Source of the DNA: Eubacteriaceae bacterium
GTDB taxonomy: Bacteria; Bacillota; Clostridia; Eubacteriales; Alkalibacteraceae
Direction of reading: 5' to 3'
Length of the DNA stretch: 15,971 nt
NCBI GenBank assembly: GCA_003446375.1
Contig: DMAW01000003.1
Span: 3,140 to 19,110, forward strand
Part shown: piece by piece, positions 6,343 through 14,708 of the stretch
Layout: each line of letters opens with the position of its first letter
How positions within the stretch are numbered: position 1 is the stretch's first letter
Made by a program: the position numbers and the translations under genes
The notes under the pieces: model-generated
The model's database searches: none
What the model was told of the DNA's origin: nothing
What the model saw: only the letters and a program-made list of their open reading frames with translations

Positions 6343-6351
6343 TGATATAAT
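6343..6351 (+). promoter_or_regulatory. Probable extended -10 promoter of mreB
   Basis: TGATATAAT gives a perfect TATAAT (6346-6351) with the TGN extension. The -35 region 17 nt upstream (6323-6328) is poor, as is common for extended -10 promoters. It lies about 50 nt before the mreB start, after the atp terminator, so mreB probably has its own transcript. A second, weaker match is TTTAAC (6258-6263) with TACAAT (6281-6286) at 17-nt spacing. Confidence 0.6.
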
Positions 6352-6400
6352 TACAATTTAGGAACAGTCGAACACAGTAGATGGGAGTGAATAGTTAACA

Positions 6401-7420
6401 ATGGCACCTTTAAGAAAAGATGTAGGTATCGATTTAGGAACGGCAAATGTACTTGTTTACGTTAAAGGAAAAGGTATCGTTTTGCAAGAGCCTTCAGTGG
6501 TTGCAATTGATACGAATACTAATGAAATAAAGGCAATTGGCGCGGACGCAAGAGCCATGCTCGGAAGAACTCCGGGCAATATACAGGCAATCAGGCCTTT
6601 AAGAGACGGAGTCATCTCCGACTTTAAAATTACTGAAAGAATGCTTAAGTACTTTATAGCAAAAGTATGCGGAAACAGAAGGTTTTTAAGACCTAGAGTC
6701 GTAGTCGGCATACCAAGCGGAGCTACGGAGGTAGAAAAAAGAGCAGTAGAGCAGGCGGTATTGTCTGCAGGGGGAACGAACCCCGTAATAGTCGAAGAGC
6801 CTGTAGCAGCAGCGATCGGAGCGGGAATAGACATCACGCAGCCCACAGGCAACATGGTAGTGGATATTGGTGGCGGTACAACGGATGTGGCTGTGCTTTC
6901 ATTAGGTGGAATAGTAGAAAGCATCTCAATAAAAATCGCAGGGGACAGATTTGACGAATCAATAGTCAGGTATATGAGAAAAAATCACAATGTATTGATA
7001 GGAGAGCGTACTGCGGAAGATTTAAAAATAAATATAGGCTCAGCTTATCCGGCTGAAGAAGAAAGGACCATGGACATAAGGGGACGAGACCTGCTTTCGG
7101 GTCTTCCAAAAACCATCACGGTCACTTCAGAAGAGATAAGGATAGCTTTAAGCGACAACATAAGTGCGGTGATCAATGCAATTCATGGAGTTTTAGAAAG
7201 GACCCCTCCGGAGCTTGCTTCAGACATCAGCGACACGGGCATTTACCTTGCCGGCGGAGGAGCCTTGCTGCAAGGCTTGGATATATTGATATCCGACAGG
7301 ATGGGGGTACCCGTAAACATAGTTGAGAATGCGGAATCTTCTGTAGCTTTTGGAACAGGAAAGATTCTTGACAATGTTCACATACTTGGAAGCGGCACAG
7401 GAAAAAAATCTTACGACTAA
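6401..7420 (+). CDS. mreB: Rod shape-determining protein, MreB/Mbl family (bacterial actin)
   Basis: This 339-residue actin-like ATPase forms membrane-attached filaments that direct elongasome cell-wall synthesis. It has the actin-fold nucleotide motifs: phosphate-1 DLGTAN (11-16), phosphate-2 DIGGGTTD (155-162) and the adenosine motif LAGGGALL (283-290), plus the MreB signatures GRTPGN (55-60) and GERTAED (201-207). Length is typical. GGGAGTGA (6383-6390) precedes the ATG. There is no mreC or mreD beside it, so whether it is the MreB or the Mbl paralogue cannot be settled here. It stands between its own promoter and a terminator, next to the ATP synthase and wall teichoic acid genes. Confidence 0.93.
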   Translation: MAPLRKDVGIDLGTANVLVYVKGKGIVLQEPSVVAIDTNTNEIKAIGADARAMLGRTPGNIQAIRPLRDGVISDFKITERMLKYFIAKVCGNRRFLRPRVVVGIPSGATEVEKRAVEQAVLSAGGTNPVIVEEPVAAAIGAGIDITQPTGNMVVDIGGGTTDVAVLSLGGIVESISIKIAGDRFDESIVRYMRKNHNVLIGERTAEDLKINIGSAYPAEEERTMDIRGRDLLSGLPKTITVTSEEIRIALSDNISAVINAIHGVLERTPPELASDISDTGIYLAGGGALLQGLDILISDRMGVPVNIVENAESSVAFGTGKILDNVHILGSGTGKKSYD

Positions 7421-7446
7421 ACACGGAAAAATCCGTGTTTTTCCTT
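7419..7446 (+). terminator. Rho-independent terminator after mreB
   Basis: A perfect 9-bp stem, 7419-7427 with 7432-7440, has an AAAA loop and overlaps the mreB stop codon. T5 (7438-7442) and CCTT follow. It is GC-poor at the base, so some read-through into the LCP gene, which has no promoter of its own in the 24-nt gap, is plausible. Confidence 0.85.
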
Positions 7447-7470
7447 ATTCCAAACGTTAGGAAGCATACG

Positions 7471-8502
7471 ATGAACAAAAATAAAAAGCCAAAATTAAAA
7501 ATTAAAAACAAAAAGCGGTTCTTCATAGTCTCGGGGATAATTTTAACAATCCTTATCGCTACGGCATTTGCAGTCAAATTTTATTATGACATCAACAGGC
7601 CCGAGGAAGTATTCAAAGACACTATCGAAAAAAATGACGATGAGTTTACGGAAGAAGACGCATATGCACAGTTTGACGGAAACAAGATAAATATCTTATT
7701 CTACGGGCTGGATAAAAACGAATATAGGGATACCGTGGGAGGATATGAGCTCTACAGGGCAGATACCATAATGGTGGCTACCATCGATCTTAAAAGCAAG
7801 AGCATCGATATTCTGTCAGTTCCGAGAGACACTTATGTGGACATATACGATGTTTACGGAAAAGACAAGATAAACGCAAGCTTTGCCCATGGGCAGCAAC
7901 AGGCTGCTGATTACGATGGAGATGAAATACAGGCCGGAACGGATTACCTTAAAAGGACTGTAAGCGAGCTTTTGGGAGGAATTCCTATACATTTTTATAT
8001 AGGGATAACCGATATGGCCGTAGTAAATGAAATCGTCGATGAGATCGGCGGAGTTGAGATAGATGTAAAAGAAGACATGTACGATCAGACTCGCGGAGGA
8101 GTCTTGTTTGCTGAAAAAGGCTTGCAGACACTAAATGGATATCAATATCTTGCATATATAAGGGACAGGGGAACGGAGAGCACCAAAGACAAGGACAGGG
8201 TAGCAAGGACACAGGAGTCTTTTGAAATAGTGTTCAATCAGCTCAAAGAGCAAAATATTATTACCATGATTCCTCAGCTTATAGACAATTACAACAAGAA
8301 CATAGACTCTAACCTAACCTTGAAAGAGATGACGACTTTGGGTATTTACGCTCAGAAGATCGATTTGGGAGCTATGGATAAATACGTAGTTGACGGAGAT
8401 TACGAATACAGGGACAACAATATTTACTACATACCGGACGAAGATGCAAGGCTGGACCTTGTAAAGGAAGTCTTTGGAATAGACTTCGAGCCGGAAAGAT
8501 AA
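7471..8502 (+). CDS. LytR-CpsA-Psr (LCP) family cell-wall polymer ligase
   Basis: This 343-residue protein has a basic cytoplasmic N-terminus, one membrane helix (about residues 17-37) and an extracellular LCP domain (about 70-265). LCP enzymes such as TagTUV of Bacillus subtilis transfer lipid-linked teichoic acid or capsule to peptidoglycan. The conserved Arg/Asp elements are visible: RADTIMVATID (96-106), SVPRDTYVDI (116-125), KINASFAHG (133-141) and DRVARTQESF (242-251). The ATG at 7471 is used because AGGAAG (7459-7464) lies 6 nt upstream; an earlier ATG at 7435 would lie inside the terminator of mreB. The downstream tag genes support a wall teichoic acid role, but the exact substrate is inference. 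Confidence 0.93.
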   Translation: MNKNKKPKLKIKNKKRFFIVSGIILTILIATAFAVKFYYDINRPEEVFKDTIEKNDDEFTEEDAYAQFDGNKINILFYGLDKNEYRDTVGGYELYRADTIMVATIDLKSKSIDILSVPRDTYVDIYDVYGKDKINASFAHGQQQAADYDGDEIQAGTDYLKRTVSELLGGIPIHFYIGITDMAVVNEIVDEIGGVEIDVKEDMYDQTRGGVLFAEKGLQTLNGYQYLAYIRDRGTESTKDKDRVARTQESFEIVFNQLKEQNIITMIPQLIDNYNKNIDSNLTLKEMTTLGIYAQKIDLGAMDKYVVDGDYEYRDNNIYYIPDEDARLDLVKEVFGIDFEPER

Positions 8503-8543
8503 AATAATGAATGCATGGATTTTCCGTGCCAAGGAGGATTTTT

Positions 8544-9410
8544 ATGAAAGTAAGAAAAGCGATTATACCGGCTGCAGGACTGGGTACAAGGTTTTTGCCT
8601 GCTACAAAGGCTATGCCAAAGGAGATGCTTCCAATAGTAGATAAGCCGACTATTCAGTACATCATTGAAGAGGCCATAGAATCCGGCATTGAAGAAATTC
8701 TCATAATAACAGGAAGAAGCAAAAGGGCCATCGAAGACCACTTTGACAAATCTGTAGAGCTTGAGCTTGAACTTAAAGAAAAAAACAAGGATGACCTTTT
8801 AAAATTGGTCCAGGATATATCCGAGATGGTAAATATAAATTACGTCAGGCAAAAAGAAGCTAAAGGCCTTGGACATGCGGTGCTATGTGCAAAGACCTTT
8901 GTAGGCAACGAGCCCTTTGCAGTATTGCTTGGAGACGACATCGTCTACACCGAAGGAAAGCCTGCCTTAAAGCAGCTTATGGACGTGTACGACAAGAAAA
9001 AGGCCTCTGTTTTAGGAGTGCAGAGCGTGAAGCATGAAGATGTAAGCAAATACGGCATAGTGTCCGGCGAAAAGATAGCAGATAGGCTCTTTACGGTTGA
9101 TGACCTTGTTGAAAAGCCCGCTCCGGAAGATGCGCCTACTAATGTAGCCATATTGGGTCGGTACATAATAACCCCTGAAATCTTCAATATCTTGGAGCAT
9201 ACCGGCAAGGGAGCAGGGGGAGAAATCCAGCTTACAGACGCCTTGAAGGAGCTTGCAGGACAGGAAGCCATGTTTGCATACGACTTTGAAGGAAAAAGAT
9301 ACGACGTAGGAAACAAGCAGGGATTTTTAGAGGCTACTGTGGAGTTTGCATTAAGGAGAGACGACCTGAAAGATGAGTTTGCAGAATATCTCAGGGGATT
9401 AAAGATATAG
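8544..9410 (+). CDS. galU: UTP--glucose-1-phosphate uridylyltransferase
   Basis: This 288-residue cytoplasmic enzyme makes UDP-glucose from UTP and glucose 1-phosphate. The nucleotide-binding signature PAAGLGTRFLPATKAMPKE is at residues 9-27. Further family motifs are EAKGLGHAV (105-113), LLGDDIV (128-134), VEKP (189-192), GGEIQLTDAL (225-234) and KRYDVGNKQG (251-260). The length matches GalU/GtaB. AAGGAGGA (8531-8538) is 5 nt before the ATG at 8544; the in-frame ATG at 8511 lacks such a site. In Gram-positive bacteria UDP-glucose serves teichoic acid glucosylation and glycolipid anchors, which fits the neighbours. Confidence 0.96.
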   Translation: MKVRKAIIPAAGLGTRFLPATKAMPKEMLPIVDKPTIQYIIEEAIESGIEEILIITGRSKRAIEDHFDKSVELELELKEKNKDDLLKLVQDISEMVNINYVRQKEAKGLGHAVLCAKTFVGNEPFAVLLGDDIVYTEGKPALKQLMDVYDKKKASVLGVQSVKHEDVSKYGIVSGEKIADRLFTVDDLVEKPAPEDAPTNVAILGRYIITPEIFNILEHTGKGAGGEIQLTDALKELAGQEAMFAYDFEGKRYDVGNKQGFLEATVEFALRRDDLKDEFAEYLRGLKI

Positions 9411-9413
9411 GCT

Positions 9414-9434
9414 AGTTGGAGAGCTGAAAGTGGA
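9414..9434 (+). repeat. Degenerate heptanucleotide array between galU and tagO
   Basis: Three imperfect 7-mers, AGTTGGA (9414-9420), GAGCTGA (9421-9427) and AAGTGGA (9428-9434), follow the galU stop. They resemble the GGAAAGY array before atpE (18-46). The 63-nt galU-tagO spacer contains no promoter or terminator that I can support. Confidence 0.45.
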
Positions 9435-9473
9435 AAACCGCCCTCATTCCCATTACCAAGAAAGGACAATGCT

Positions 9474-10535
9474 ATGAACCAACCCATACTAATATACCTT
9501 ACGTGTCTGGGAATTGCTGTAGCCCTCACCCCGATTGTATCCAAGGTCGCTTTATCTTTGGGGGCAGTAGACAAGCCTAACACGAGAAAAGTTCATACGA
9601 AATTGATGCCTACTCTTGGGGGACTAGCGATATTCGGCGCATTTTATATCGGGCATCTGATATTTGAATATCCCCATTTCCAATTTGGAGGCATCTTCAT
9701 AGGAAGCCTTATAATAGTTGCTACGGGCATAATCGACGACATTTACGAGCTCAGCCCCAAAGCAAAGGTTTTAGCCCAGATCGCTGCTGCTACTGTGGTG
9801 ATATTTTACGGTCAGCTTTATTTTAGATCCATAGATCTTCCTATTGTAGGGGAGATAAGGCCCGGGTATTTTGGCTACGTGCTAACATATATATGGATAA
9901 TAGGCATAACCAATGCCATTAACCTGATAGACGGGCTTGACGGATTGGCTTCCGGAGTAGCCGCTATTACTTTTTTGACGATGTTCGTATTGGCTACTCA
10001 GATGAATGACTACTTTGTAATGACTTATGCCCTTATACTTGCAGGAAGCAGCACCGGATTTTTGGTCTACAACTTTCATCCTGCCAAGATATTCATGGGA
10101 GATACAGGGGCCATGTTTTTAGGGTATATAATATCGGTGCTGGCACTGATGGGCTTTAAAAACGCCACTTTCATATCATTTGTAGTGCCCATACTTATAC
10201 TGGGGGTTCCGGTTTTCGACACGGCATTTGCCATTATAAGAAGAAAGCTAAGAGGCCAGTCCTTTGCGCAAGCGGATAAGGAGCACCTCCACCACCTGCT
10301 TATGAGCAGCAATGCCTCTCAGACAAAAACCGTGCTGATTATTTATGGAATAAGCGCGCTATTTAGCGCCGTGGCGATAATTTACAGCCTTGTGTCCCCA
10401 AACCTGGGCCTTATCATTCTTGTGTTGGTATATATAACAATAGAGATAGTGGCAGGTAAGATGGGGCTTTTGGATAAGTACTTTCTGCCTTTTTCCAAGG
10501 TAGTAAAAAAGATCAACAAGAGCAAAGAAAATTAA
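9474..10535 (+). CDS. tagO: Undecaprenyl-phosphate GlcNAc-1-phosphate transferase (TagO/WecA family)
   Basis: This 353-residue polytopic membrane enzyme transfers a HexNAc 1-phosphate from UDP-sugar to undecaprenyl phosphate, the first step of wall teichoic acid synthesis. It has about ten hydrophobic segments. Family motifs include KPNTRKVHTKLMPTLGG (34-50), the Mg2+-binding DD (88-89), NLIDGLDGLASG (150-161), FHPAKIFMGDTGA (201-213) and the cytoplasmic His motif HLHH (271-274). AGAAAGGA (9459-9466) precedes the ATG. TagO rather than MraY is favoured by the HLHH motif and the adjacent tagD and tagF-like genes. The GlcNAc specificity is inferred from the family. Confidence 0.93.
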   Translation: MNQPILIYLTCLGIAVALTPIVSKVALSLGAVDKPNTRKVHTKLMPTLGGLAIFGAFYIGHLIFEYPHFQFGGIFIGSLIIVATGIIDDIYELSPKAKVLAQIAAATVVIFYGQLYFRSIDLPIVGEIRPGYFGYVLTYIWIIGITNAINLIDGLDGLASGVAAITFLTMFVLATQMNDYFVMTYALILAGSSTGFLVYNFHPAKIFMGDTGAMFLGYIISVLALMGFKNATFISFVVPILILGVPVFDTAFAIIRRKLRGQSFAQADKEHLHHLLMSSNASQTKTVLIIYGISALFSAVAIIYSLVSPNLGLIILVLVYITIEIVAGKMGLLDKYFLPFSKVVKKINKSKEN

Positions 10536-10553
10536 GGATGAAAGGGCGATTTG

Positions 10554-10643
10554 ATGAATCACAAAACAAAGAGGATAATAACCGGGGCGATTGCTATTAT
10601 AATGGTATTTACCCTGCTTATAACCCCTCTTCTGACGTTCTGA
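10554..10643 (+). CDS. Small single-pass membrane peptide (29 aa)
   Basis: An ATG frame 18 nt after tagO encodes 29 residues. It has a basic start (MNHKTKR) and then about 21 hydrophobic residues (IITGAIAIIMVF and following) ending TPLLTF. AAAGGGCGA (10541-10549) just upstream can serve as a ribosome binding site. The design (basic N-terminus, one helix, almost no outside) is that of small Firmicutes membrane peptides such as Prli42, but I see no sequence match that justifies a name. It probably shares the galU-tagO transcript, ending before the tagD promoter. Confidence 0.6.
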   Translation: MNHKTKRIITGAIAIIMVFTLLITPLLTF

Positions 10644-10660
10644 CATAAAAGCATAGCCTG

Positions 10661-10689
10661 TGGACAACTGCCATGGGCGGTGGTATAAT
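10661..10689 (+). promoter_or_regulatory. Sigma-A-type promoter of tagD
   Basis: The -35 TGGACA (10661-10666), a 17-nt spacer and a perfect TATAAT (10684-10689) with TGG extension (10681-10683) make this the best promoter in the window. It lies about 60 nt upstream of the tagD start. It gives tagD, and with read-through the three transferases, an entry point separate from tagO. Confidence 0.85.
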
Positions 10690-10749
10690 ATTTAACGTGA
10701 GCTTAACATAAGCCACATAAAAACAAAAACTTTAAGTACAGGTGATAAA

Positions 10750-11157
10750 ATGAGAAGAGTATTGACTTACGGGACATTCGATCTTTTGCATGAAGGCCAC
10801 ATAAACATATTAAAAAGAGCCAAAGAGCTTGGAGACTATCTGATAATAGGCCTTTCCAAGGACGAATTCAACGCCATAAAGGGCAAAGAGCCATCTTACT
10901 ACAGCTATGAGGCAAGAAAGAAGCTTCTTGAATCAATAAGGTATGTAGACCTTGTGATTCCTGAGATGAACTGGGAACAAAAGATAGATGACGTGAAAAA
11001 ATACGAGGTAGACGTATTTGTAATGGGAGACGATTGGGAAGGGAAATTCGACTTTTTAAAGGAATACTGCGAAGTAGTCTACCTGCCTAGGACGGAAGGC
11101 ATATCCACTACAAAAATAAAAGATGATTTAAAGAAAAAGATCGATAATTTGCTTTAA
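10750..11157 (+). CDS. tagD: Glycerol-3-phosphate cytidylyltransferase
   Basis: This 135-residue cytoplasmic enzyme forms CDP-glycerol, the donor for poly(glycerol phosphate) wall teichoic acid, from CTP and glycerol 3-phosphate. It has the nucleotidyltransferase HxGH motif (HEGH, 14-17), GDDW (93-96) and the second signature RTEGISTTKIK (114-124), with the same compact length as B. subtilis TagD. ACAGGTGAT (10739-10747) serves as ribosome binding site. The three CDP-glycerol-using transferases lie directly downstream, past a terminator. Confidence 0.96.
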   Translation: MRRVLTYGTFDLLHEGHINILKRAKELGDYLIIGLSKDEFNAIKGKEPSYYSYEARKKLLESIRYVDLVIPEMNWEQKIDDVKKYEVDVFVMGDDWEGKFDFLKEYCEVVYLPRTEGISTTKIKDDLKKKIDNLL

Positions 11158-11165
11158 ACATTTCA

Positions 11166-11221
11166 AGATGCATTAAATAGCTTAATGCTGAGATAGAGAT
11201 GCATAATGCGTCTCTTTTTTT
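11166..11221 (+). terminator. Terminator after tagD with competing hairpins (attenuator-like)
   Basis: The terminator stem pairs 11195-11203 with 11207-11215 (one G-U pair, 3-nt loop) and runs into seven T (11215-11221). A second perfect 7-bp hairpin, 11170-11176 with 11182-11188, precedes it. A long-range pairing, 11166-11175 with 11204-11213 (one G-U), would exclude both. Since I see no good promoter between this site and the next gene at 11255, partial termination may set how much transferase is made relative to TagD. The regulatory role is inference. Confidence 0.8.
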
Positions 11222-11254
11222 ATAGAAATTCAAATATGAGAGTGCGGTGATGTG

Positions 11255-13450
11255 ATGGATTGCCTTAATCCTGTGGTCGCGAAAGAGAGCGTCTTAAAAG
11301 AGATAGATCTTAGCGATACAGTAATAGACAATACCAAAAGTCAGGTAAGATTAGATGATGAAATAGATAAGCCTTTAGTAAGGACGCTGTCTGATTATCA
11401 TGTGGAGTACATGGAAAAAGGAAGGATCGCTTTAACCAGCGATATCCTGTTTGAAGGCAGATATGAGCTTGGTTTGGTCAATAGAATCAAAATGATTGCC
11501 CAGGCAATTGTTTTAGAAACTTTCGCAAAGAGCAACGATTTTGATTTTAGCGACTTAGCCGGTGATTATAATGTAGAAACAGAACAATTGAAGATTGACG
11601 ACTTTGTTTTTGAAAAGGGCAAGGCGTGCATTTTTCTTTCAGGCAAGGCAGATATTGAAAAGCCATTGGTCTTGCTCCTTGACCGGAAAGAATCCATATG
11701 CAAAAAAGCTCACGTAGAAGACGGGAAATTGTTATTTGACATAGGTGGCCGGTTAAAGCAAAAAAAATACGAGATCTTTGTTTTAGACAAAGAGAAAGTT
11801 TACACTTTAAAATGCGAAGACCCAAATGTAATCTCCGTAGAGCCCTTTGATTTTGACAAAAGCAGCATGTACACCATGTCATATGAGAATAACGGCTTAT
11901 GCATAGCAAAAAAAGATATAAAAAGCGACATAAGGATCAAGGATGCAGATGTTGAAAAAGACAGCATCACCTTAAAGATCCGGGCACAAAAAGATGTAAG
12001 CCATTGCCGAGTTTATTTAAAGGGAAGAAGAACAAAAGAAATGCTGAAGGTTCCCGCTGATTTAAACCTAAATGGAGAGATTGAGTGCGTGATTGCCTCA
12101 AAAGAGCTTCCCCAGGAGAAGTTTTCAGATGTATATGTTTATACAAAGACCCGGGATTGGGAAAAGATAGAGGTGCTTTCAGGGAAAGAATCGTATTTTG
12201 AAAAAAGAGGGACTTCCGATAGCTCCGAGTTTGCGGTGACCACCACTAAAGGGGCGACGATTGCTATTGAAAGAATCAACCAAGGCAGGTGGATAACCAG
12301 AAGGCGAAATGTAATCAGAGGCAAGCTCATGAAGCTGATTCAGAAAAAGACAACGGCAAACAAGAACATAGCCATATTTGAAAGCTACGCAGGACGGCAG
12401 TACAGTTGCCATCCAAGGGCTATTTACGAATACATCCGACAGCAAAGGCCGGACATAAAGTGCATATGGAGCGTAGATAAGGGCTGTGAGAAAATCTTTA
12501 AAGAAAACAATATACCCATGGTGCGCAGGTTTTCTTTTAAGTGGATATGGCTGATGTCGACTTCCAAGTACTGGGTATCAAATGCAAGGCTTCCCTTGTG
12601 GGTAAAAAAGCCTCAAAACACTGTTTATCTGCAGACTTGGCACGGTACGCCCCTAAAGCTCCTGGGAACCGATATAGACGAAGTTTTCATGCCGGGCACG
12701 GATACCTTTACCTACAACAGGAACTTCTACAGAGAGTCTAGAAACTGGGACTACTTGATTTCACCAAACAGGTTCTCCACAAATGTTTTCTCACGAGCAT
12801 TCACTATAGACAAAGAAAAGATAATTGAAAGCGGTTCTCCAAGAAACGATTTTCTTATAAAAAACAAGGGCAACAGGGAATTGATAGATAATATCAAGAA
12901 AAGCCACGGTATTCCCTTGGACAAAAAAGTGGTAATATACGCTCCTACTTGGAGAGACGATCAGTTTTTTGCTAAAGCAAAGTACAAGTTCAGCACAGCT
13001 TTAGATTTGGAAAAATTAAAAAGAGAGCTCTCCGATGAGTATGTCCTCATCCTAAGGATGCATTACCTTGTGGCTGACGACATAGATTTGACTGGGTATG
13101 AAGATTTTGCCTACAATATCTCAACAGGCGACATAACCCAGCTGTACCTTATATCAGACATTCTCGTGACGGATTATTCCTCTGTATATTTTGATTATGC
13201 CGTGCTGAAAAGGCCAATGGTGTTTTTTATGTACGACATAGATGATTACAGAGACAGATTGAGGGGATTTTACTTGGATGTTGACGATTTTGTTCCCGGG
13301 CCTATAGTCAAGACAAATGAAGAGCTTGCCCGAGAAATCAAAATGGCCAGCTCGGAAAACAAGGACTTAAAGCGATTTTTGAAACAGTTTTGCGAACTGG
13401 AAGATGGAGAAGCGGCAAAAAGAGTTTGCGAAAAAGTATTTAAGACTTAA
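11255..13450 (+). CDS. tagF: CDP-glycerol glycerophosphotransferase, TagF-like polymerase
   Basis: This 731-residue protein is close to the 746 residues of B. subtilis TagF, which extends poly(glycerol phosphate) at the inner face of the membrane. The catalytic GT-B domain occupies about residues 365-730, with WHGTP (462-466, His463), SPNRFSTNVF (503-512), APTWRDD (563-569), RMHYL (601-605, His603) and TDYSSVYFDY (639-648). The two histidines match those essential in TagF. Residues 1-345 form a separate, charged domain that I cannot assign by motif. The start is ATG 11255, 4 nt after GGTGA; a GTG at 11252 is an alternative. No good promoter lies between it and the tagD terminator. Confidence 0.9.
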   Translation: MDCLNPVVAKESVLKEIDLSDTVIDNTKSQVRLDDEIDKPLVRTLSDYHVEYMEKGRIALTSDILFEGRYELGLVNRIKMIAQAIVLETFAKSNDFDFSDLAGDYNVETEQLKIDDFVFEKGKACIFLSGKADIEKPLVLLLDRKESICKKAHVEDGKLLFDIGGRLKQKKYEIFVLDKEKVYTLKCEDPNVISVEPFDFDKSSMYTMSYENNGLCIAKKDIKSDIRIKDADVEKDSITLKIRAQKDVSHCRVYLKGRRTKEMLKVPADLNLNGEIECVIASKELPQEKFSDVYVYTKTRDWEKIEVLSGKESYFEKRGTSDSSEFAVTTTKGATIAIERINQGRWITRRRNVIRGKLMKLIQKKTTANKNIAIFESYAGRQYSCHPRAIYEYIRQQRPDIKCIWSVDKGCEKIFKENNIPMVRRFSFKWIWLMSTSKYWVSNARLPLWVKKPQNTVYLQTWHGTPLKLLGTDIDEVFMPGTDTFTYNRNFYRESRNWDYLISPNRFSTNVFSRAFTIDKEKIIESGSPRNDFLIKNKGNRELIDNIKKSHGIPLDKKVVIYAPTWRDDQFFAKAKYKFSTALDLEKLKRELSDEYVLILRMHYLVADDIDLTGYEDFAYNISTGDITQLYLISDILVTDYSSVYFDYAVLKRPMVFFMYDIDDYRDRLRGFYLDVDDFVPGPIVKTNEELAREIKMASSENKDLKRFLKQFCELEDGEAAKRVCEKVFKT

Positions 13451-13466
13451 ACAGAAGGTGATTATT

Positions 13467-14705
13467 TTGAACAGCATAAAAAGTCTCATAGCAAAAAACA
13501 GAGTGCTTGCCAATGTGTTGCTTGCCGTCATCAGGCTCGTCAGGACGATAGCCTATGAAGCTTTCATCAAAAGATTTGAGATAAAGCCTCAAAAGGTTAT
13601 ATTCTGCAGCCATCTGGGCAGAAATTTTTCATGCAGCCCTAAGGCCATATACGAAGAGATGATTGCTGATGGACGCTTTGACGGCTATGAGATCGTCTGG
13701 GCATTTCAAGACCCCAAGCGCTACCAAATCGAAAGGGGCAACAAGACCAGATATCTAAGCTTTAAATACCTGTACCATCTGTCAACGTCGGGATACTGGG
13801 TGTTCAATGCAAAGATGCCTTCAAACTTTTCCAAGAAAAAAGGCCAGACATACCTTCAGACCTGGCATGGAACCCCTCTTAAGCGTCTAGCTGCCGATAT
13901 TAAGGTAGGCGAAGGCTCTACTTTTTACAGAAGCAAAATGAGCAGGGACAAAATGGTCGAAAGCTATTTAAAAGACTCTGCCGGATACGACTACATGATA
14001 TCTGCCAACAGGTTTTCCACCAAGGTATTTCAAAGCGCCTTTAAGGTAGATAAAGACGTTATCATCGAAACGGGATATCCTAGAAACGATGTGCTGTTTC
14101 GGGGGACAAAAGAAAAGATAGACAGTCTAAAGGAAGCCTACAATGTGCCAAAAGACAAGAAAGTCATACTGTATGCTCCCACATGGCGGGACAATGCCTT
14201 TGATGAAAAGGGATACGTATTTGAGCTTGAAGTGAACTTTGAAAAATGGCAAGAGGCCTTGGGGGATGAATACGTAGTGATCTACAAGCCCCACTACCTT
14301 ATATACAACACGAAAAATAAGAGCATGCCTCAGGGATTTGTGATAGACGCAAGCTTTTGTCAGGACATAAACGATCTGTATCTGATAAGCGACATATTGA
14401 TTACCGATTATTCCAGCGTGTTTTTCGACTACGGGGTTCTTAAGCGGCCGGTGCTCTTTTACATGTACGATCTAGAGAAGTACAGGGACAATTTAAGGGG
14501 TTTTTACCTGGACATATACAAAGACCTTCCCGGGCCTGTAATAGAGGACGAAAACGAGCTTTTGACAAGCATAAAAGATATCGACGATGTCTTAGAGCCA
14601 TATAAGGAACAGACAGAGCGATTTTACGAGGAATTTTGTTCCTTTGATGACGGAAAAGCAAGCAAGCGTGTGTTGGATTTAGTATTTAAAGAAAAGACGG
14701 AGTGA
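13467..14705 (+). CDS. CDP-glycerol glycerophosphotransferase, short TagF-like
   Basis: This 412-residue paralogue of the upstream gene lacks its N-terminal 345-residue domain. It begins with a hydrophobic/basic segment (about residues 8-36) likely to touch the membrane, followed by the transferase domain. It has WHGTP (133-137, His134), SANRFSTKVF (179-188), APTWRDN (237-243), KPHYL (274-278, His276) and TDYSSVFFDY (313-322). The TTG at 13467 is the preferred start: AAGGTGAT (13455-13462) precedes it, whereas the in-frame ATG at 13404 would overlap the previous gene by 47 nt with no well-placed ribosome binding site. The gap to the upstream stop is 16 nt, and the next gene follows in 3 nt. 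Whether it adds glycerol phosphate or another CDP-polyol cannot be told. Confidence 0.88.
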   Translation: MNSIKSLIAKNRVLANVLLAVIRLVRTIAYEAFIKRFEIKPQKVIFCSHLGRNFSCSPKAIYEEMIADGRFDGYEIVWAFQDPKRYQIERGNKTRYLSFKYLYHLSTSGYWVFNAKMPSNFSKKKGQTYLQTWHGTPLKRLAADIKVGEGSTFYRSKMSRDKMVESYLKDSAGYDYMISANRFSTKVFQSAFKVDKDVIIETGYPRNDVLFRGTKEKIDSLKEAYNVPKDKKVILYAPTWRDNAFDEKGYVFELEVNFEKWQEALGDEYVVIYKPHYLIYNTKNKSMPQGFVIDASFCQDINDLYLISDILITDYSSVFFDYGVLKRPVLFYMYDLEKYRDNLRGFYLDIYKDLPGPVIEDENELLTSIKDIDDVLEPYKEQTERFYEEFCSFDDGKASKRVLDLVFKEKTE

Positions 14706-14708
14706 ATC

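Noticed and set aside
6457..6924. 155-residue open frame on the minus strand inside mreB
   Set aside because: It is antisense to the conserved nucleotide-binding region of MreB; low-complexity Thr/Pro/Ser composition and no start signals.
7435..7470. ATG 7435 as start of the LCP gene
   Set aside because: It lies in the right arm of the mreB terminator hairpin and has no ribosome binding site; ATG 7471 has AGGAAG at proper spacing.
8945..9583. 212-residue open frame on the minus strand
   Set aside because: It overlaps galU and tagO, both with full family motifs on the + strand. It has no recognisable motif or ribosome binding site and is a coding shadow.
10659..10667. DnaA box (TGTGGACAA)
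   Set aside because: It is a single site with one mismatch, and it coincides with the -35 element of the tagD promoter. No other boxes or replication genes are nearby.
13404..13466. ATG 13404 as start of the second transferase
   Set aside because: It overlaps the upstream gene by 47 nt without a well-spaced ribosome binding site. The TTG at 13467 has AAGGTGAT just upstream and starts at a plausible N-terminus.
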